A stretch of 64,000 nucleotides of DNA from Microbacterium sp. AZCO (GTDB lineage: Bacteria > Actinomycetota > Actinomycetes > Actinomycetales > Microbacteriaceae): the NCBI RefSeq assembly GCF_039614715.1, contig NZ_CP154857.1, forward strand, positions 1,302,001 through 1,366,000. The letters are read 5' to 3'. Shown in pieces: positions 49,583-58,963 of this stretch. How positions within the stretch are numbered: the stretch's first letter is position 1; the number at the start of each line of letters is the position of its first letter. Below the pieces are notes generated by a model. The model was given only the letters and a program-made list of their open reading frames with translations. It was not told where the DNA came from and made no database searches. The translations under genes were made by a program, and so were the position numbers.

Positions 49583-50893
49583 GTGACCTCTGCTCCACCT
49601 GCTCCCGCACCGCTCTCCGACTCCGCCTCCCCCACGCGTCGCGTGGCGTGGGCGTCGATGGTCGGGACATCGCTCGAGTCCTTCGACTTCTACGTCTACG
49701 CGTACTTCGCGGCGTTCTTCGTCGGTCCGCTCTTCTTCGACCCCCTCGGCGACGTCGGCAAGACGCTCGCGTCGTTCGCCACGATCGCGCTCGCGTTCGT
49801 CGTGCGTCCCATCGGCGCCGTGATCTTCGGCCACATGGGCGACCGCCTCGGCCGGCGCGCGACACTCCTCTGGACCGTCGCCATCATGGGCGTCGCGACG
49901 GGACTCATCGGCGTCCTGCCGACGTACGCGCAGGCGGGCTGGATCGGCGCCGCGCTGCTGATCATCCTGCGCATCGCGCAGGGCCTCTCGCTCGGCGGCG
50001 AGTGGGGCGGCTCGATCCTGCTCGCGACGGAGCACTCCGGGCCGGTGAAGCGGGCCTTCTACGCGGCGATCCCGCAGCTCGGCTCCCCCGTCGGGTCGAT
50101 CCTCTCCGCCGCCGTCTTCATCGTCATGACGATCGTGCTGCCCCCAGACCAGCTCGCCGCGTGGGGCTGGCGCATCCCGTTCCTCCTCGCGTTCCCGCTC
50201 CTGCTCGTCTCGCTCTATCTGCGTCTGTCGATCGACGAGACCCCCGTGTTCGAGAACGTCGTCGCCACGGGTCGTCGTGACCGCATCCCGTTCCTCCAGA
50301 TGTTCCGGCTGCGTCCCGTCGCGATCGTCATCGCGATCGGCGCCGCGCTCCTGGGCATCGGGTCGTACTCGCTGATGAACACCTACACGATCAACTACGG
50401 CGTGTCGCAGCTCGGGTTCAGCTTCCAGGCGCTGCTGATCGCGACGACGATCGGCGCGCTCCTGCAGCTCGTGACCATTCCGCTCTTCGGCAGCTGGGCG
50501 ACGCGCATCGGGTCGGCGAAGGTCGTCATGTGGGGCGCCCTCGGCACGCTCCTCATCACCTTCCCGATGTACTGGTTCCTGCAGTTCGCCACCTTCCCGA
50601 TCCTCGTCGCGACGATGATCATCGGCGGCATCCTTCCGACGATGTCGTGGGCAGCGCTCGGCGGGCTCATGAACGATCTCTTCCCCGATCACTTCCGCTA
50701 CTCGGCGCTCTCCATCGCCTACGCGCTGGCGGCAACCGTGAGCGGCTTCGTCCCGCTCGTCACCGCCTGGCTCGGCGCCGAGACGGACTTCGCGTGGTGG
50801 CATCCCGGGGTCATCCTGGCGATCCTGTCGGCCGTCACGCTCGTCTCGGCCTGGGCAGCAGCCCGGCGTCGTCCCGAGCCCGAGGAGGGCTGA
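49583..50893 (+). CDS. MHS-family (metabolite:H+ symporter) MFS transporter
   Basis: A 436-residue 12-TM transporter of the metabolite:H+ symporter branch (ShiA/ProP/KgtP-like). Characteristic pieces are MVGTSLESFDFYVYAYFAAF, FGHMGDRLGRRATLLWTV (motif A) and RIAQGLSLGGEWGGSILLATEH. The substrate may be a carboxylate, shikimate or a betaine. GTG at 49583 (product MTSAPPAPAP) is the most likely start; a TTG six nt earlier cannot be excluded. It is divergent to ileS across 303 bp filled by the T-box and promoters. The next gene begins directly after its stop. Confidence 0.87.
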   Translation: MTSAPPAPAPLSDSASPTRRVAWASMVGTSLESFDFYVYAYFAAFFVGPLFFDPLGDVGKTLASFATIALAFVVRPIGAVIFGHMGDRLGRRATLLWTVAIMGVATGLIGVLPTYAQAGWIGAALLIILRIAQGLSLGGEWGGSILLATEHSGPVKRAFYAAIPQLGSPVGSILSAAVFIVMTIVLPPDQLAAWGWRIPFLLAFPLLLVSLYLRLSIDETPVFENVVATGRRDRIPFLQMFRLRPVAIVIAIGAALLGIGSYSLMNTYTINYGVSQLGFSFQALLIATTIGALLQLVTIPLFGSWATRIGSAKVVMWGALGTLLITFPMYWFLQFATFPILVATMIIGGILPTMSWAALGGLMNDLFPDHFRYSALSIAYALAATVSGFVPLVTAWLGAETDFAWWHPGVILAILSAVTLVSAWAAARRRPEPEEG

Positions 50894-51550
50894 GTGGCGC
50901 GCGCCCAGGGTCCGCTCGGGCCGCGGCTCTCCGCGCCCGACCTGCCCCGGCAGCTCGAGGTGTCGCGCAGGCTCGCCCGGAACGCGGACCTCGTGGGCGC
51001 GCGCATCGCGGGACTCGAGGGAGAAGTGGATGCCGCGCACGCCCAGCTCGCCGAGTGCACGCTCCCCCAGGCATCCGTCGCCCGGCTCGACCTGACCGGT
51101 GCGACCCTGACCGACGTGGACGTGACCGATCTGCGCGCGACCGAGGTCGTCGCGCGGAACGGCCGCTGGCGCACCGTCCGCATCGCCGGCGGCAGGATCG
51201 GGACCTTCGACCTCTCCGGAGGCGAGCTCTCGTCCGTCGAGCTCCGCGGGCTGCGCATCGACTACCTGTCCCTCCGCGGGGCGACCGTGTCGGATCTCCT
51301 CATCGCCGACTGCACGATCGGCACGCTCGACCTGCCGCTCGCGAACCTCTCCCGCGTCCGCGTCGAGGCGTCGCGCGCCGACGAGGTCGAATCCGACGGG
51401 CTGCGCGCCGAGCACCTCGACCTACGCGGCCTCGACGCGATGTCGTTCACGCGCCCCGACACGCTCCGCGGCGCGACCCTCACACCTTTCCAGGTGGCCG
51501 AGCTCGCGGTGCCCCTGGCCCGCGCGGTCGGCATCGACGTCCGCGACTGA
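50894..51550 (+). CDS. Pentapeptide-repeat-like protein
   Basis: A 218-residue protein with a right-handed quadrilateral helix pattern: repeats such as ARLDLTGATLTDVDVTDLRATEV, GTFDLSGGELSSVELRGLRI and LDLRGLDAMSF. Repeat spacing is five residues with Leu or Val at the inward position. Pentapeptide proteins can mimic DNA (gyrase protection) or act as scaffolds; no activity is predictable here. The start is GTG at 50894, immediately after the MFS stop, so they are co-transcribed. Confidence 0.8.
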   Translation: MARAQGPLGPRLSAPDLPRQLEVSRRLARNADLVGARIAGLEGEVDAAHAQLAECTLPQASVARLDLTGATLTDVDVTDLRATEVVARNGRWRTVRIAGGRIGTFDLSGGELSSVELRGLRIDYLSLRGATVSDLLIADCTIGTLDLPLANLSRVRVEASRADEVESDGLRAEHLDLRGLDAMSFTRPDTLRGATLTPFQVAELAVPLARAVGIDVRD

Positions 51551-51577
51551 CCGGCTCGGCGACGCGCCCGCGCGTCC

Positions 51578-51660
51578 GGAAACGAGGTGATGGTGAGAAA
51601 CGAGGATGCCCAAGGCTGAACACGCCCTCGATTCCACCCATTTCCTCTCATCTGCGCAGA
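51578..51660 (-). repeat. Left copy of 83-bp palindromic element flanking the DUF559 gene
   Basis: Read on the minus strand, these 83 bp align without gaps to 52632-52714 on the plus strand: 55 of 83 positions agree, best at the two ends (first six bases TCTGCG and the CACCATCACCTCG region) and poorest in the centre. Each copy is also an interrupted palindrome: GAA-CGAGGGC on one side, and GC-CCTCG-TTC on the other with further CGAGG/CCTCG arms outside. It could fold into a hairpin or cruciform. It lies 34 bp after the DUF559 stop. Confidence 0.75.
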
Positions 51661-51694
51661 CACGATGCCGGCAACGGCGGCGGCGTCGGCTGCG

Positions 51695-52540
51695 TCAGGC
51701 AGCGCGGTGGAGGCCCTCGGCGACAGCGCGCATGATCAGCGCCTGGACGCCGGGCCAGTCCTCGATCATCTGCCTGTAGCCGACGCGGATGACGTGGAAA
51801 CCCATGAGCATCAGACGAGCATCGTGCGCGATATCGGCCTCACGCTGCGGGCCTACATGATGACCGCCGTCGATCTGGAGCACCAGTCGCTCGCCGATGA
51901 GGAAGTCCACGAGGTGACCGGCGATCCACGCTTGAGCGACGATGCGCAGACGCATCCATCGAAGTCGCGGGATGACGAACGACTCCAGCCCTGAGTCCGA
52001 GTATGCCGAGGCGGCTTCGCAGAGCTCCCGTGCGCGCCCCGTGAAGGGAAGCCGTCTCAATGCCTGGTGGTCGACCATGCCCTTGTTGAGAGCAGACTCC
52101 CAGATGACGAGCGCCTCCTCGTAGGGTCGGCACACTGCGACGGAGGCGAGCACGTTCTCTATCGGGTCCACGAGGGAGCCAGGATGCCTCGGCACCACCG
52201 GGGCTGCCCAGTGGACCGTGGCTTTCCGCATGCCGGCTGCATCGACGTCGATCCGGACGGTTCCCGAGTGGGGCGGCGCCGCGACATGGGGCATGTCCTC
52301 ATTCAGCACCCACAGTTCGAGCCGAACGGCCTGAGTGACGCACGTCAGCACGACACCCGCTTTCGCGGCCGCGACGAGATACCGATCCGCGGTCGGAAGA
52401 GCCAGCCATCCGTTTCGAGGGCGCTGCAGGGCACCCTCCGCGACCGCCCGCGTGAGGGCCCGGTTGCTCCAGCCCGCCCGCCTCAGTTGCTCGGAACGCA
52501 CGATGCCGCCGCGATCCCGGATCCACTCCTCGATTCCCAT
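51695..52540 (-). CDS. AbiEi-like N-domain plus DUF559 nuclease-like protein
   Basis: A 281-residue protein. The N-terminal 60 residues look like the winged-helix AbiEi antitoxin-type domain (RDRGGIVRSEQLRRAGWSNR). The C-terminal part is DUF559, related to Vsr/very-short-patch endonucleases: LVDFLIGERLVLQIDGGHHV, then READIAHDARLMLMGFHVIRVGY; D, E/Q and the second D fit a PD-(D/E)XK-like core. No AbiEii toxin gene is adjacent. GC-richness of its codons seems lower than in neighbours. Two inverted 83-bp palindromic elements flank it (51578-51660, 52632-52714), suggesting a mobile or homing unit. Confidence 0.75.
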   Translation of the reverse strand: MGIEEWIRDRGGIVRSEQLRRAGWSNRALTRAVAEGALQRPRNGWLALPTADRYLVAAAKAGVVLTCVTQAVRLELWVLNEDMPHVAAPPHSGTVRIDVDAAGMRKATVHWAAPVVPRHPGSLVDPIENVLASVAVCRPYEEALVIWESALNKGMVDHQALRRLPFTGRARELCEAASAYSDSGLESFVIPRLRWMRLRIVAQAWIAGHLVDFLIGERLVLQIDGGHHVGPQREADIAHDARLMLMGFHVIRVGYRQMIEDWPGVQALIMRAVAEGLHRAA

Positions 52541-52631
52541 CTCCCGAGGGTGTCGCCTGTGTGGTCAACGCACCCTCTGGGGTCGCGCACCTGTGGAGAG
52601 CTGAGTGGAGGCACCTCACTGTGGAGGACAC

Positions 52632-52714
52632 TCTGCGAGAAGCCGAGGAAGAGCGCGGAAACGAGGGCGGATCCATTGCTTCGAGCCCTCGGTTCTGACC
52701 ATCTCCTCGCTTTC
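52632..52714 (+). repeat. Right copy of 83-bp palindromic element flanking the DUF559 gene
   Basis: Partner of 51578-51660 in inverted orientation. Internal stem here: GAAACGAGGGC (52659-52669 region) with GCCCTCGGTTC, 10 of 11 pairs, enclosing about 16 nt. It starts 91 bp before the DUF559 start codon and ends 50 bp before the valS promoter segment. Confidence 0.75.
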
Positions 52715-52764
52715 TCCTACATCCACCGGACGAACGTGGATGGATGCCGCGCCCCGGCGGCCGC

Positions 52765-52783
52765 CCGGTAGAATCGACGGACA
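52765..52783 (+). promoter_or_regulatory. valS promoter segment, identical to that of ileS
   Basis: CCGGTAGAATCGACGGACA, with TAGAAT as the likely -10, is the same 19 bp as at 49487-49505. The leader to the valS ATG is about 60 nt with a good GAGGAGA site and no T-box. Confidence 0.7.
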
Positions 52784-52838
52784 TCCCACACTCAGGCACG
52801 CTCACACAGTGCCGCACATATCGCATGAGGAGACCCCC

Positions 52839-55418
52839 ATGGCCGACGCGCAGATTCCCGACAAGCCCGCCCTCGAGGGTCTCGAAGACAAGTGGGATGC
52901 CGCGTGGACCGAGCAGGGCACGTACCTGTTCGACCGCGCGAAGGCCGCCGAGGTCGGCCGCGCCGGGGTCTACTCGATCGACACTCCCCCGCCGACGGCG
53001 TCGGGGAGCCTGCACATCGGCCATGTCTTCAGCTACACGCACACCGACGTCAAGGTGCGGTACGAGCGCATGCGCGGCAAGACGGTGTTCTACCCGATGG
53101 GCTGGGACGACAACGGCCTTCCGACCGAGCGTCGCGTGCAGAACTACTACGGCGTGCGCTGCGACCCGAGCCTTCCCTACGTCGAGGACTTCACTCCCCC
53201 CTACGAGGGCGGCGACAACAAGAGCAGCAAGGCAGCCGACCAGGTGCCGGTCAGCCGCCGCAACTTCATCGAGCTGTGCGAGAAGCTCACGGTCGAGGAC
53301 GAGAAGCACTTCGAGGCGCTGTGGCGCAAGCTCGGGCTGAGCGTCGACTGGACCCAGACGTACCGGACGATCTCGGACGACACGATCCGCACGAGCCAGC
53401 TCGCGTTCCTCAAGAACCTCGAGCGCGGCGAGGCCTACCAGTCGCTCGCGCCCACGCTGTGGGACATCGACTTCCGCTCCGCCATCGCCCAGGCCGAGCT
53501 GGAGGACCGCGACCAGCAGGCCGCATACCACCGCGTCGCCTTCCACAAGACCGACGGCTCGGGCGACGTGCACATCGAGACGACGCGGCCTGAGCTCCTC
53601 CCCGCGTGTGTCGCTCTCGTGGCGAACCCCGACGACGAGCGCTACAAGCCGCTCTTCGGCACGACAGTGCGCACGCCGATCTTCGACGTCGAGGTGCCCG
53701 TCCTCGCCCATCCGCTCGCGCAGCAGGACAAGGGCTCGGGCATCGCCATGATCTGCACCTTCGGCGATGTGACCGACATCATCTGGTGGCGCGAGCTCGA
53801 CCTGCCGAACCGCACGATCCTCGGCCAGGACGGACGCGTCATCGCCGACGCTCCCGAGGTGCTCACGACGCAGAAGGCACAGGATGCCTACGCCGAGCTC
53901 GCCGGCAAGACGGTCTTCAGCGCCAAGAAGCGCATCGTCGAGCTCCTGCAGGAGTCGGGTGAGCTCATCGGCGACCCCAAGCCCTTCACGCACCCGGTGA
54001 AGTTCTACGAGAAGGGCGACCGCCCCCTCGAGATCGTCTCGACGCGCCAGTGGTACCTCCGCAACGGCGCCCGGGACGAGGCGGTGCGCGACAACCTGAT
54101 CGAGCTGGGCCGCGAGATCTCGTGGCATCCCGATTTCATGCGCGTGCGCTTCGAGAACTGGACCAACGGCCTGACCGGGGATTGGCTGGTCAGCCGCCAG
54201 CGCTTCTTCGGTGTGCCGATCCCGGTCTGGTACGGACTGGACGAGAACGGCGACCGCGACTACGACACGGTCCTCATCCCGAGCCACGACCGACTCCCCG
54301 TCGACCCGACGACGGACGTGCCCGAGGGCTACACGCCGGAACAGCGCGGCGTGCCCGGCGGGTTCGTGGGCGAGACCGACATCTTCGACACGTGGGCGAC
54401 CTCGTCGCTGACCCCGCAGCTCGCGGGCGGCTGGGAGCGCGACCCCGAGCTGTGGAATCTCGTGGCGCCCTTCGACCTGCGCCCGCAGGGCCAGGACATC
54501 ATCCGCACGTGGCTGTTTTCGACGCTGCTGCGCAGCGCTCTCGAAGACGGGCGCGCTCCGTGGTCCGATGCCGCCATCTCGGGCTTCATCGTCGACCCCG
54601 ACCGCAAGAAGATGTCGAAGTCGAAGGGCAACGTCGTGACGCCCGCCGACATCCTCGTGCAGCACGGTTCGGACGCCGTGCGCTACTGGGCGGCCTCGAG
54701 CCGCCTCGGCACGGACGCCGCGTTCGATCCGCAGAACCCGACACAGATCAAGATCGGCCGCCGCCTCGCGATCAAGGTGCTCAACGCCGCGAAGTTCGTG
54801 CTGTCGTTCCCGGTCCCCGAGGGCGCCGAAGTGACGCACGCGCTGGATGCGTCGATGCTCGCGACGCTCGACGGCGTCGTGCGCGACGCGACGAAGGCCC
54901 TCGACGCGTACGACCACGCCCGCGCGCTCGAGATCGCGGAGTCGTTCTTCTGGACGTTCTGCGACGACTACCTCGAGCTCGTCAAGGAGCGCGCGTACAA
55001 CCAGACCGACGTGGGGCAGGCCTCGGCCGCCCTCGCGCTGCGCATCGCGCTCGAGACGCTCCTGCGCCTCTTCGCCCCCGTGCTGTCGTTCGCGGCCGAG
55101 GAGTCGTGGTCGTGGTTCCACGACGGGTCGATCCACACCGTCCCGTGGCCGGAGCCGCTCGGTATCGAGGGCGACCCCGCCGTCCTCGTCGCGGTCAGTG
55201 AGGCGCTCGTCGGCATCCGCCGCGCCAAGACCGAAGCGAAGGCCTCGCAGAAGACACCCGTCGCCCGCGTGACGATCGCGGCGTCCGCGGCATCCATCGC
55301 ATCGCTCCGCCTCGCCGAGGGCGACCTCAAGGCCGTCGGCCGCATCGAGGAGATCGCGTACGCGGATGCCGACGCCACCGCCGTCTCCGACATCGAACTC
55401 GCCCCCGTGGAGGTCTGA
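52839..55418 (+). CDS. valS: Valyl-tRNA synthetase
   Basis: An 859-residue class Ia synthetase. HIGH motif in TPPPTASGSLHIGHVFSYTH, editing domain (ETTRPELLPACVALVANP), and KMSKS in [15 protein letters not shown]. The C-terminal coiled-coil arm of long bacterial ValS is absent or very short; the protein ends shortly after the anticodon-binding domain. ATG at 52839 follows GAGGAGACCCCC. A small protein gene begins right after the stop. Confidence 0.97.
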   Translation: MADAQIPDKPALEGLEDKWDAAWTEQGTYLFDRAKAAEVGRAGVYSIDTPPPTASGSLHIGHVFSYTHTDVKVRYERMRGKTVFYPMGWDDNGLPTERRVQNYYGVRCDPSLPYVEDFTPPYEGGDNKSSKAADQVPVSRRNFIELCEKLTVEDEKHFEALWRKLGLSVDWTQTYRTISDDTIRTSQLAFLKNLERGEAYQSLAPTLWDIDFRSAIAQAELEDRDQQAAYHRVAFHKTDGSGDVHIETTRPELLPACVALVANPDDERYKPLFGTTVRTPIFDVEVPVLAHPLAQQDKGSGIAMICTFGDVTDIIWWRELDLPNRTILGQDGRVIADAPEVLTTQKAQDAYAELAGKTVFSAKKRIVELLQESGELIGDPKPFTHPVKFYEKGDRPLEIVSTRQWYLRNGARDEAVRDNLIELGREISWHPDFMRVRFENWTNGLTGDWLVSRQRFFGVPIPVWYGLDENGDRDYDTVLIPSHDRLPVDPTTDVPEGYTPEQRGVPGGFVGETDIFDTWATSSLTPQLAGGWERDPELWNLVAPFDLRPQGQDIIRTWLFSTLLRSALEDGRAPWSDAAISGFIVDPDRKKMSKSKGNVVTPADILVQHGSDAVRYWAASSRLGTDAAFDPQNPTQIKIGRRLAIKVLNAAKFVLSFPVPEGAEVTHALDASMLATLDGVVRDATKALDAYDHARALEIAESFFWTFCDDYLELVKERAYNQTDVGQASAALALRIALETLLRLFAPVLSFAAEESWSWFHDGSIHTVPWPEPLGIEGDPAVLVAVSEALVGIRRAKTEAKASQKTPVARVTIAASAASIASLRLAEGDLKAVGRIEEIAYADADATAVSDIELAPVEV

Positions 55419-55419
55419 C

Positions 55420-55674
55420 ATGCAGCTCGGAACGCGCTGGACATCGGGCGACGAGCCGCCCGCCGCCGTGCCCGCCGCCCTCGCCAAGGGTGTGCGCCAG
55501 GTCGACGAGGCGACGCCGGGCGACGAGCTCGGTCAGCCCCGTCCGCGATGGACGCTTACGTGGCTCGAAGGCCGGCCGATCGCCGAGCTCGACACGGGCG
55601 TCATCGTGACGCTGGATGCCGAGGGCGAGGCCGTCGTGCGGCACGACGACGAGACCGGATTCGGCGGGCACTGA
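55420..55674 (+). CDS. Small protein of unknown function downstream of valS
   Basis: An 84-residue acidic soluble protein (MQLGTRWTSGDEPPAAVPAA, later PRWTLTWLEGRPIAELDTGV and RHDDETGFGG). No family recognised; short beta-strand-rich. ATG at 55420 begins one nt after the valS TGA and has GGAGGTCTG at Shine-Dalgarno distance inside valS, so it is translated with valS. Codon use is like that of its neighbours, supporting a real gene. Confidence 0.7.
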   Translation: MQLGTRWTSGDEPPAAVPAALAKGVRQVDEATPGDELGQPRPRWTLTWLEGRPIAELDTGVIVTLDAEGEAVVRHDDETGFGGH

Positions 55675-55719
55675 GGCGGGCACTGAGCCTGAGGCGGAGT
55701 CCTCGATAGGCTCGGCGGC

Positions 55720-57774
55720 ATGGTGTCCGAGAACCCGCTCCTGACCCCGAGCACGCTCCCCTACCGACTCCCCGACTACGCCGCGATCCGGCCCGAGCAC
55801 TACCTGCCCGCCTTCGAGCAGGCCTTCGCCGCGCACAAGGCGGAGATCGACGCGATCACGCGGGTGCGATCGATGCCGACGTTCGAGAACACGATGGTCC
55901 CCCTCGAGGAGAGCGGCCGGCTGCTCGGCGACATCTCGCGCGCCTTCTACACGGTGTCGTCGGCGGATGCGACGCCCGAGATCCAGGAGATCGAGGAGAC
56001 GCTCGCGCCGCTGAGCTCGGCCCATTACGACTCGATCCAGCTCGATGCGCAGCTGTACTGGCGCATCAAGACCCTGCACGATCAGCTCGATGAGCTCGAC
56101 CTCGAGCCCGAGCAGCGGTACCTCGTCGAGCGTCACTACACGGAGAAGACGCAGGCCGGCGCGGGGCTCGACGACGAGGCCAAGTCGCGGCTCACCGAGA
56201 TCAACCAGCGCCTCTCGACCCTGACGACGACGTTCGAGAAGAACCTTCTCAACGACACGAACGATCTCGCGGTCGTCTTCGAGTCGGCCGACGAGCTCGA
56301 CGGACTCAGCGAGGGCGAGCTCTCCGCGGCGGCGCAGGCCGCTGCCGATCGCGGTCTCGAGGGCTCGTACCTCGTGACGCTCACGCTGTTCACGGGGCAT
56401 CCCTATCTCGCGAGCCTCACGAACCGGGCGAGCCGCAAGCGCATACTGGATGCCTCGCGCGCCCGCGGTTCGCGCGGCAACGCGTACGACAACCGCGACG
56501 TGCTCCTCGAGATCGTCCGGCTGCGTGCGGAGCGCGCCGCACTCCTCGGCTTCGCATCCCACGCCGCCTTCGTGACGGCCGACGAGACCGCCGGCTCCCC
56601 CGAGGCCGTGCACGCCCTGCTGCGCGAACTCGCCGCGCCCGCTGCACGCAACGCGCGCCTCGAGCAGGAGGCGCTGCAGGCGATCGTCGATGCCGAGACG
56701 GAGCCGTTCCCGCTCGAGGCGCACGACTGGGCGTTCTACACCGAGAAGGTGCGTCAGGCCGAGTACGACCTCGATCGCGCGGCGCTGCGCCCCTGGTTCG
56801 AGGCGGAGCGGGTGCTGCAGGAGGGTGTCTTCCACGCCGCCACCGAGCTGTACGGCATCACCTTCACCGAGCGCCCCGACCTCGTGGCCTACCACCCGGA
56901 CGCCCGCGTCTTCGAGGTGCACAACCCCGACGGCTCGGCGCTCGGTCTGTTCGTCCTCGACCTCTACACCCGCGACACGAAGCGCGGAGGGGCCTGGATG
57001 AACTCGATCGTGTCGCAGTCGCGGTTGCGCGGCACGAGCCCGGTCGTCGTCAACAACCTCAACGTGCCCAAGCCCGCGGCGGGCAAGCCCACGCTCTTGT
57101 CGCTCGACGAGGTCACGACCCTGTTCCACGAGTTCGGGCATGCGCTCCACGGACTGTTCGCGACGGTGACCTACCCGCACTTCGCGGGAACCGCGGTCTT
57201 CCGCGACTTCGTGGAGTTCCCGAGCCAGGTCAACGAGATGTGGATCTACTGGCCCGACGTGCTCACGAAGTACGCGCGGCACATCGACACCGGCGAGCCC
57301 CTGCCGGCGGCCGTCATCGAGAAGCTCGACGCGTCCGAGACCTTCAACCAGGGCTTCGCAACCAGCGAGTACCTCGCCGCGTCCTGGCTCGACCAGGCCT
57401 GGCACTCCCTCACCGCGGCACAGGCGGCCGACGCGCTCGACGTCGCCGCGTTCGAGGCATCCGCCCTCGCCGACATCGGCCTCGACAACCCCGCCGTGCC
57501 GACGCGCTACTCGTCGACGTACTTCGCGCACGTCTTCTCGGGCGGCTACAGCGCGGGCTACTACTCGTACATCTGGAGCGAGGTGCTCGACGCAGACACC
57601 GTGGAATGGTTCCGCGACAACGGCGGGCTGAACCGGGCCAACGGACAGCGGTTCCGCGATCGCCTGCTCGGCGTCGGCGGCTCGAAGGATCCCCTCGAGG
57701 CCTACCGCGACTTCCGGGGGCGGGATGCCGAGATCGGCCCGCTCCTGAAGCGCCGCGGTCTCTCGCAGAGCTGA
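55720..57774 (+). CDS. M3 family oligopeptidase (peptidyl-dipeptidase Dcp-like)
   Basis: A 684-residue cytoplasmic zinc metallopeptidase. The active site is HEFGHALHG (H470, E471, H474), followed by FVEFPSQVNE with the third zinc-ligand glutamate. The length and the N-terminal LPDYAAIRPEHYLPAFEQAF match Dcp/oligopeptidase A. It cleaves short peptides, probably products of Clp and other proteases. TAGGCT (55707-55712) ends 7 nt before the ATG, a leaderless layout. Confidence 0.94.
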   Translation: MVSENPLLTPSTLPYRLPDYAAIRPEHYLPAFEQAFAAHKAEIDAITRVRSMPTFENTMVPLEESGRLLGDISRAFYTVSSADATPEIQEIEETLAPLSSAHYDSIQLDAQLYWRIKTLHDQLDELDLEPEQRYLVERHYTEKTQAGAGLDDEAKSRLTEINQRLSTLTTTFEKNLLNDTNDLAVVFESADELDGLSEGELSAAAQAAADRGLEGSYLVTLTLFTGHPYLASLTNRASRKRILDASRARGSRGNAYDNRDVLLEIVRLRAERAALLGFASHAAFVTADETAGSPEAVHALLRELAAPAARNARLEQEALQAIVDAETEPFPLEAHDWAFYTEKVRQAEYDLDRAALRPWFEAERVLQEGVFHAATELYGITFTERPDLVAYHPDARVFEVHNPDGSALGLFVLDLYTRDTKRGGAWMNSIVSQSRLRGTSPVVVNNLNVPKPAAGKPTLLSLDEVTTLFHEFGHALHGLFATVTYPHFAGTAVFRDFVEFPSQVNEMWIYWPDVLTKYARHIDTGEPLPAAVIEKLDASETFNQGFATSEYLAASWLDQAWHSLTAAQAADALDVAAFEASALADIGLDNPAVPTRYSSTYFAHVFSGGYSAGYYSYIWSEVLDADTVEWFRDNGGLNRANGQRFRDRLLGVGGSKDPLEAYRDFRGRDAEIGPLLKRRGLSQS

Positions 57775-57775
57775 G

Positions 57776-58894
57776 TCAGCGCAGGGCGCCGATCTCGCGC
57801 GCGAACGCGCGCACCCGGGTCGACATCGCTTCGGGCACTTCCGCGACGGCGAAGTGGCCGCCCTCGTCGAGGCGCTCGAACACGCGCAGGTCGCGGTAGT
57901 ACGAGCGTGCGAGTGACTCGGGGTAGTCGCCCTCGCGCTTCTGGATGAACACCGCTGCCGGCACGTCGACCGGCGGGATCGAGTCCGGCTGGTCGGCGCC
58001 TTCGTAGTACGGCCGGAACGATGTGCCGATGCTCTCGGTGACCCAGTAGATCATCGCCTCCGTCAGGATGCGGTCCCGCGAGATCCGCTCCTCCACGACA
58101 GCGGGTTCGCCCACCGGCGTATCACTCCACTCGACCAGCTTCTCGGCGAGCCATGCGATGAGACCCGCGGGCGAGTCGTTCAAAGCTGCTGCGAGGGTGT
58201 CGGGGCGCGTCGCCTGGATATGGCCGTAGCCGCCATCGGGGTGATGCGCCGCCGCAAGACGCTTGAAGAACGCGACCTGGTCGGGTTCGGTCAGCAGCTC
58301 GCGCTCCGCCATCGACGGGAAGTGGGCGTGGGTCGCGATGATGCCGAGCACGTGATCGCTCCGCGTGGCCGCAATGAGATCGTTGACGTTCGCAGAGACA
58401 TCCTCGCCGTACGTCAGGTACGAGTCGTAGCCGAGCACCTCCGTCATGAGGGCGTGCGCCGTATGGGCGAGATTCGTCTCCGTCACCGGCCGATCGGCGT
58501 AGGGCGAGGAGAAGCCGAAGCCGGGGAAGCTCGGCACGACGACGTGGAAGTCGGGCAGCAGGTCGGCGAAATCGAGCTGGAGCGCGAAGGTGTGCGGCCA
58601 GCCGTGCATCACGAGCAGCGCGGGAGCCGCGGCATCCATCGACGGGAGATGCGCGAAATGCACTGTCGCGCCGTCGATCTCGGCGGTGAATTGGGGATGC
58701 CCGTTCAGCCAGCGCTCTCGCTCGCGCCAGTCGAAATCGCTCCACGACGCCACGAGGTCGGAGAGGTAGGCCGCAGACATGCCCGACTGCGGCTTGCGCG
58801 GCGAGTCCGGCAACGACCGCGTGCGCGCGAGACGCTCGTGGAGATCGTCGAGGACCGCGTCGGAGACCTCGATCCGGAACGGCGTCAGGTTCAT
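57776..58894 (-). CDS. Epoxide hydrolase-like alpha/beta hydrolase
   Basis: A 372-residue protein with the epoxide-hydrolase N-terminal region ([33 protein letters not shown]) and an alpha/beta-hydrolase core. HGWPHT is the oxyanion HGxP motif; the nucleophile elbow reads YGEDVSANV with Asp; the final DEGGHF carries the base His. Substrate unknown. ATG at 58894 is preceded 7 nt upstream by TAACGT (58902-58907, minus strand), a leaderless layout, favouring it over the GTG/ATG further upstream. Convergent with the M3 gene, 1 bp between the stops. Confidence 0.88.
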   Translation of the reverse strand: MNLTPFRIEVSDAVLDDLHERLARTRSLPDSPRKPQSGMSAAYLSDLVASWSDFDWRERERWLNGHPQFTAEIDGATVHFAHLPSMDAAAPALLVMHGWPHTFALQLDFADLLPDFHVVVPSFPGFGFSSPYADRPVTETNLAHTAHALMTEVLGYDSYLTYGEDVSANVNDLIAATRSDHVLGIIATHAHFPSMAERELLTEPDQVAFFKRLAAAHHPDGGYGHIQATRPDTLAAALNDSPAGLIAWLAEKLVEWSDTPVGEPAVVEERISRDRILTEAMIYWVTESIGTSFRPYYEGADQPDSIPPVDVPAAVFIQKREGDYPESLARSYYRDLRVFERLDEGGHFAVAEVPEAMSTRVRAFAREIGALR

Positions 58895-58917
58895 GACGCC
58901 GACGTTAGAGACCCCCT

Positions 58918-58935
58918 CCGACACTCGCGTGTCGG
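58918..58935. terminator. Hairpin after clpX
   Basis: CCGACAC-TCGC-GTGTCGG, a perfect 7-bp stem with a tetraloop, 29 nt after the clpX stop on the minus strand and just before the leaderless promoter of the epoxide hydrolase gene. Confidence 0.6.
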
Positions 58936-58963
58936 CAGGCCGCCGCGCACGTCGGCGACGCGA

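Noticed and set aside
51695..52540. Type IV toxin-antitoxin system (AbiEi/AbiEii)
   Set aside because: Only the AbiEi-like N-domain is present and it is fused to DUF559; no nucleotidyltransferase-type toxin gene adjoins.
52784..52838. T-box in front of valS
   Set aside because: No AGGGTGG-type sequence and the leader is only about 55 nt.
52299..55487. 1062-codon open frame antisense to valS
   Set aside because: Shadow of valS with RD/LVGE-type low complexity.
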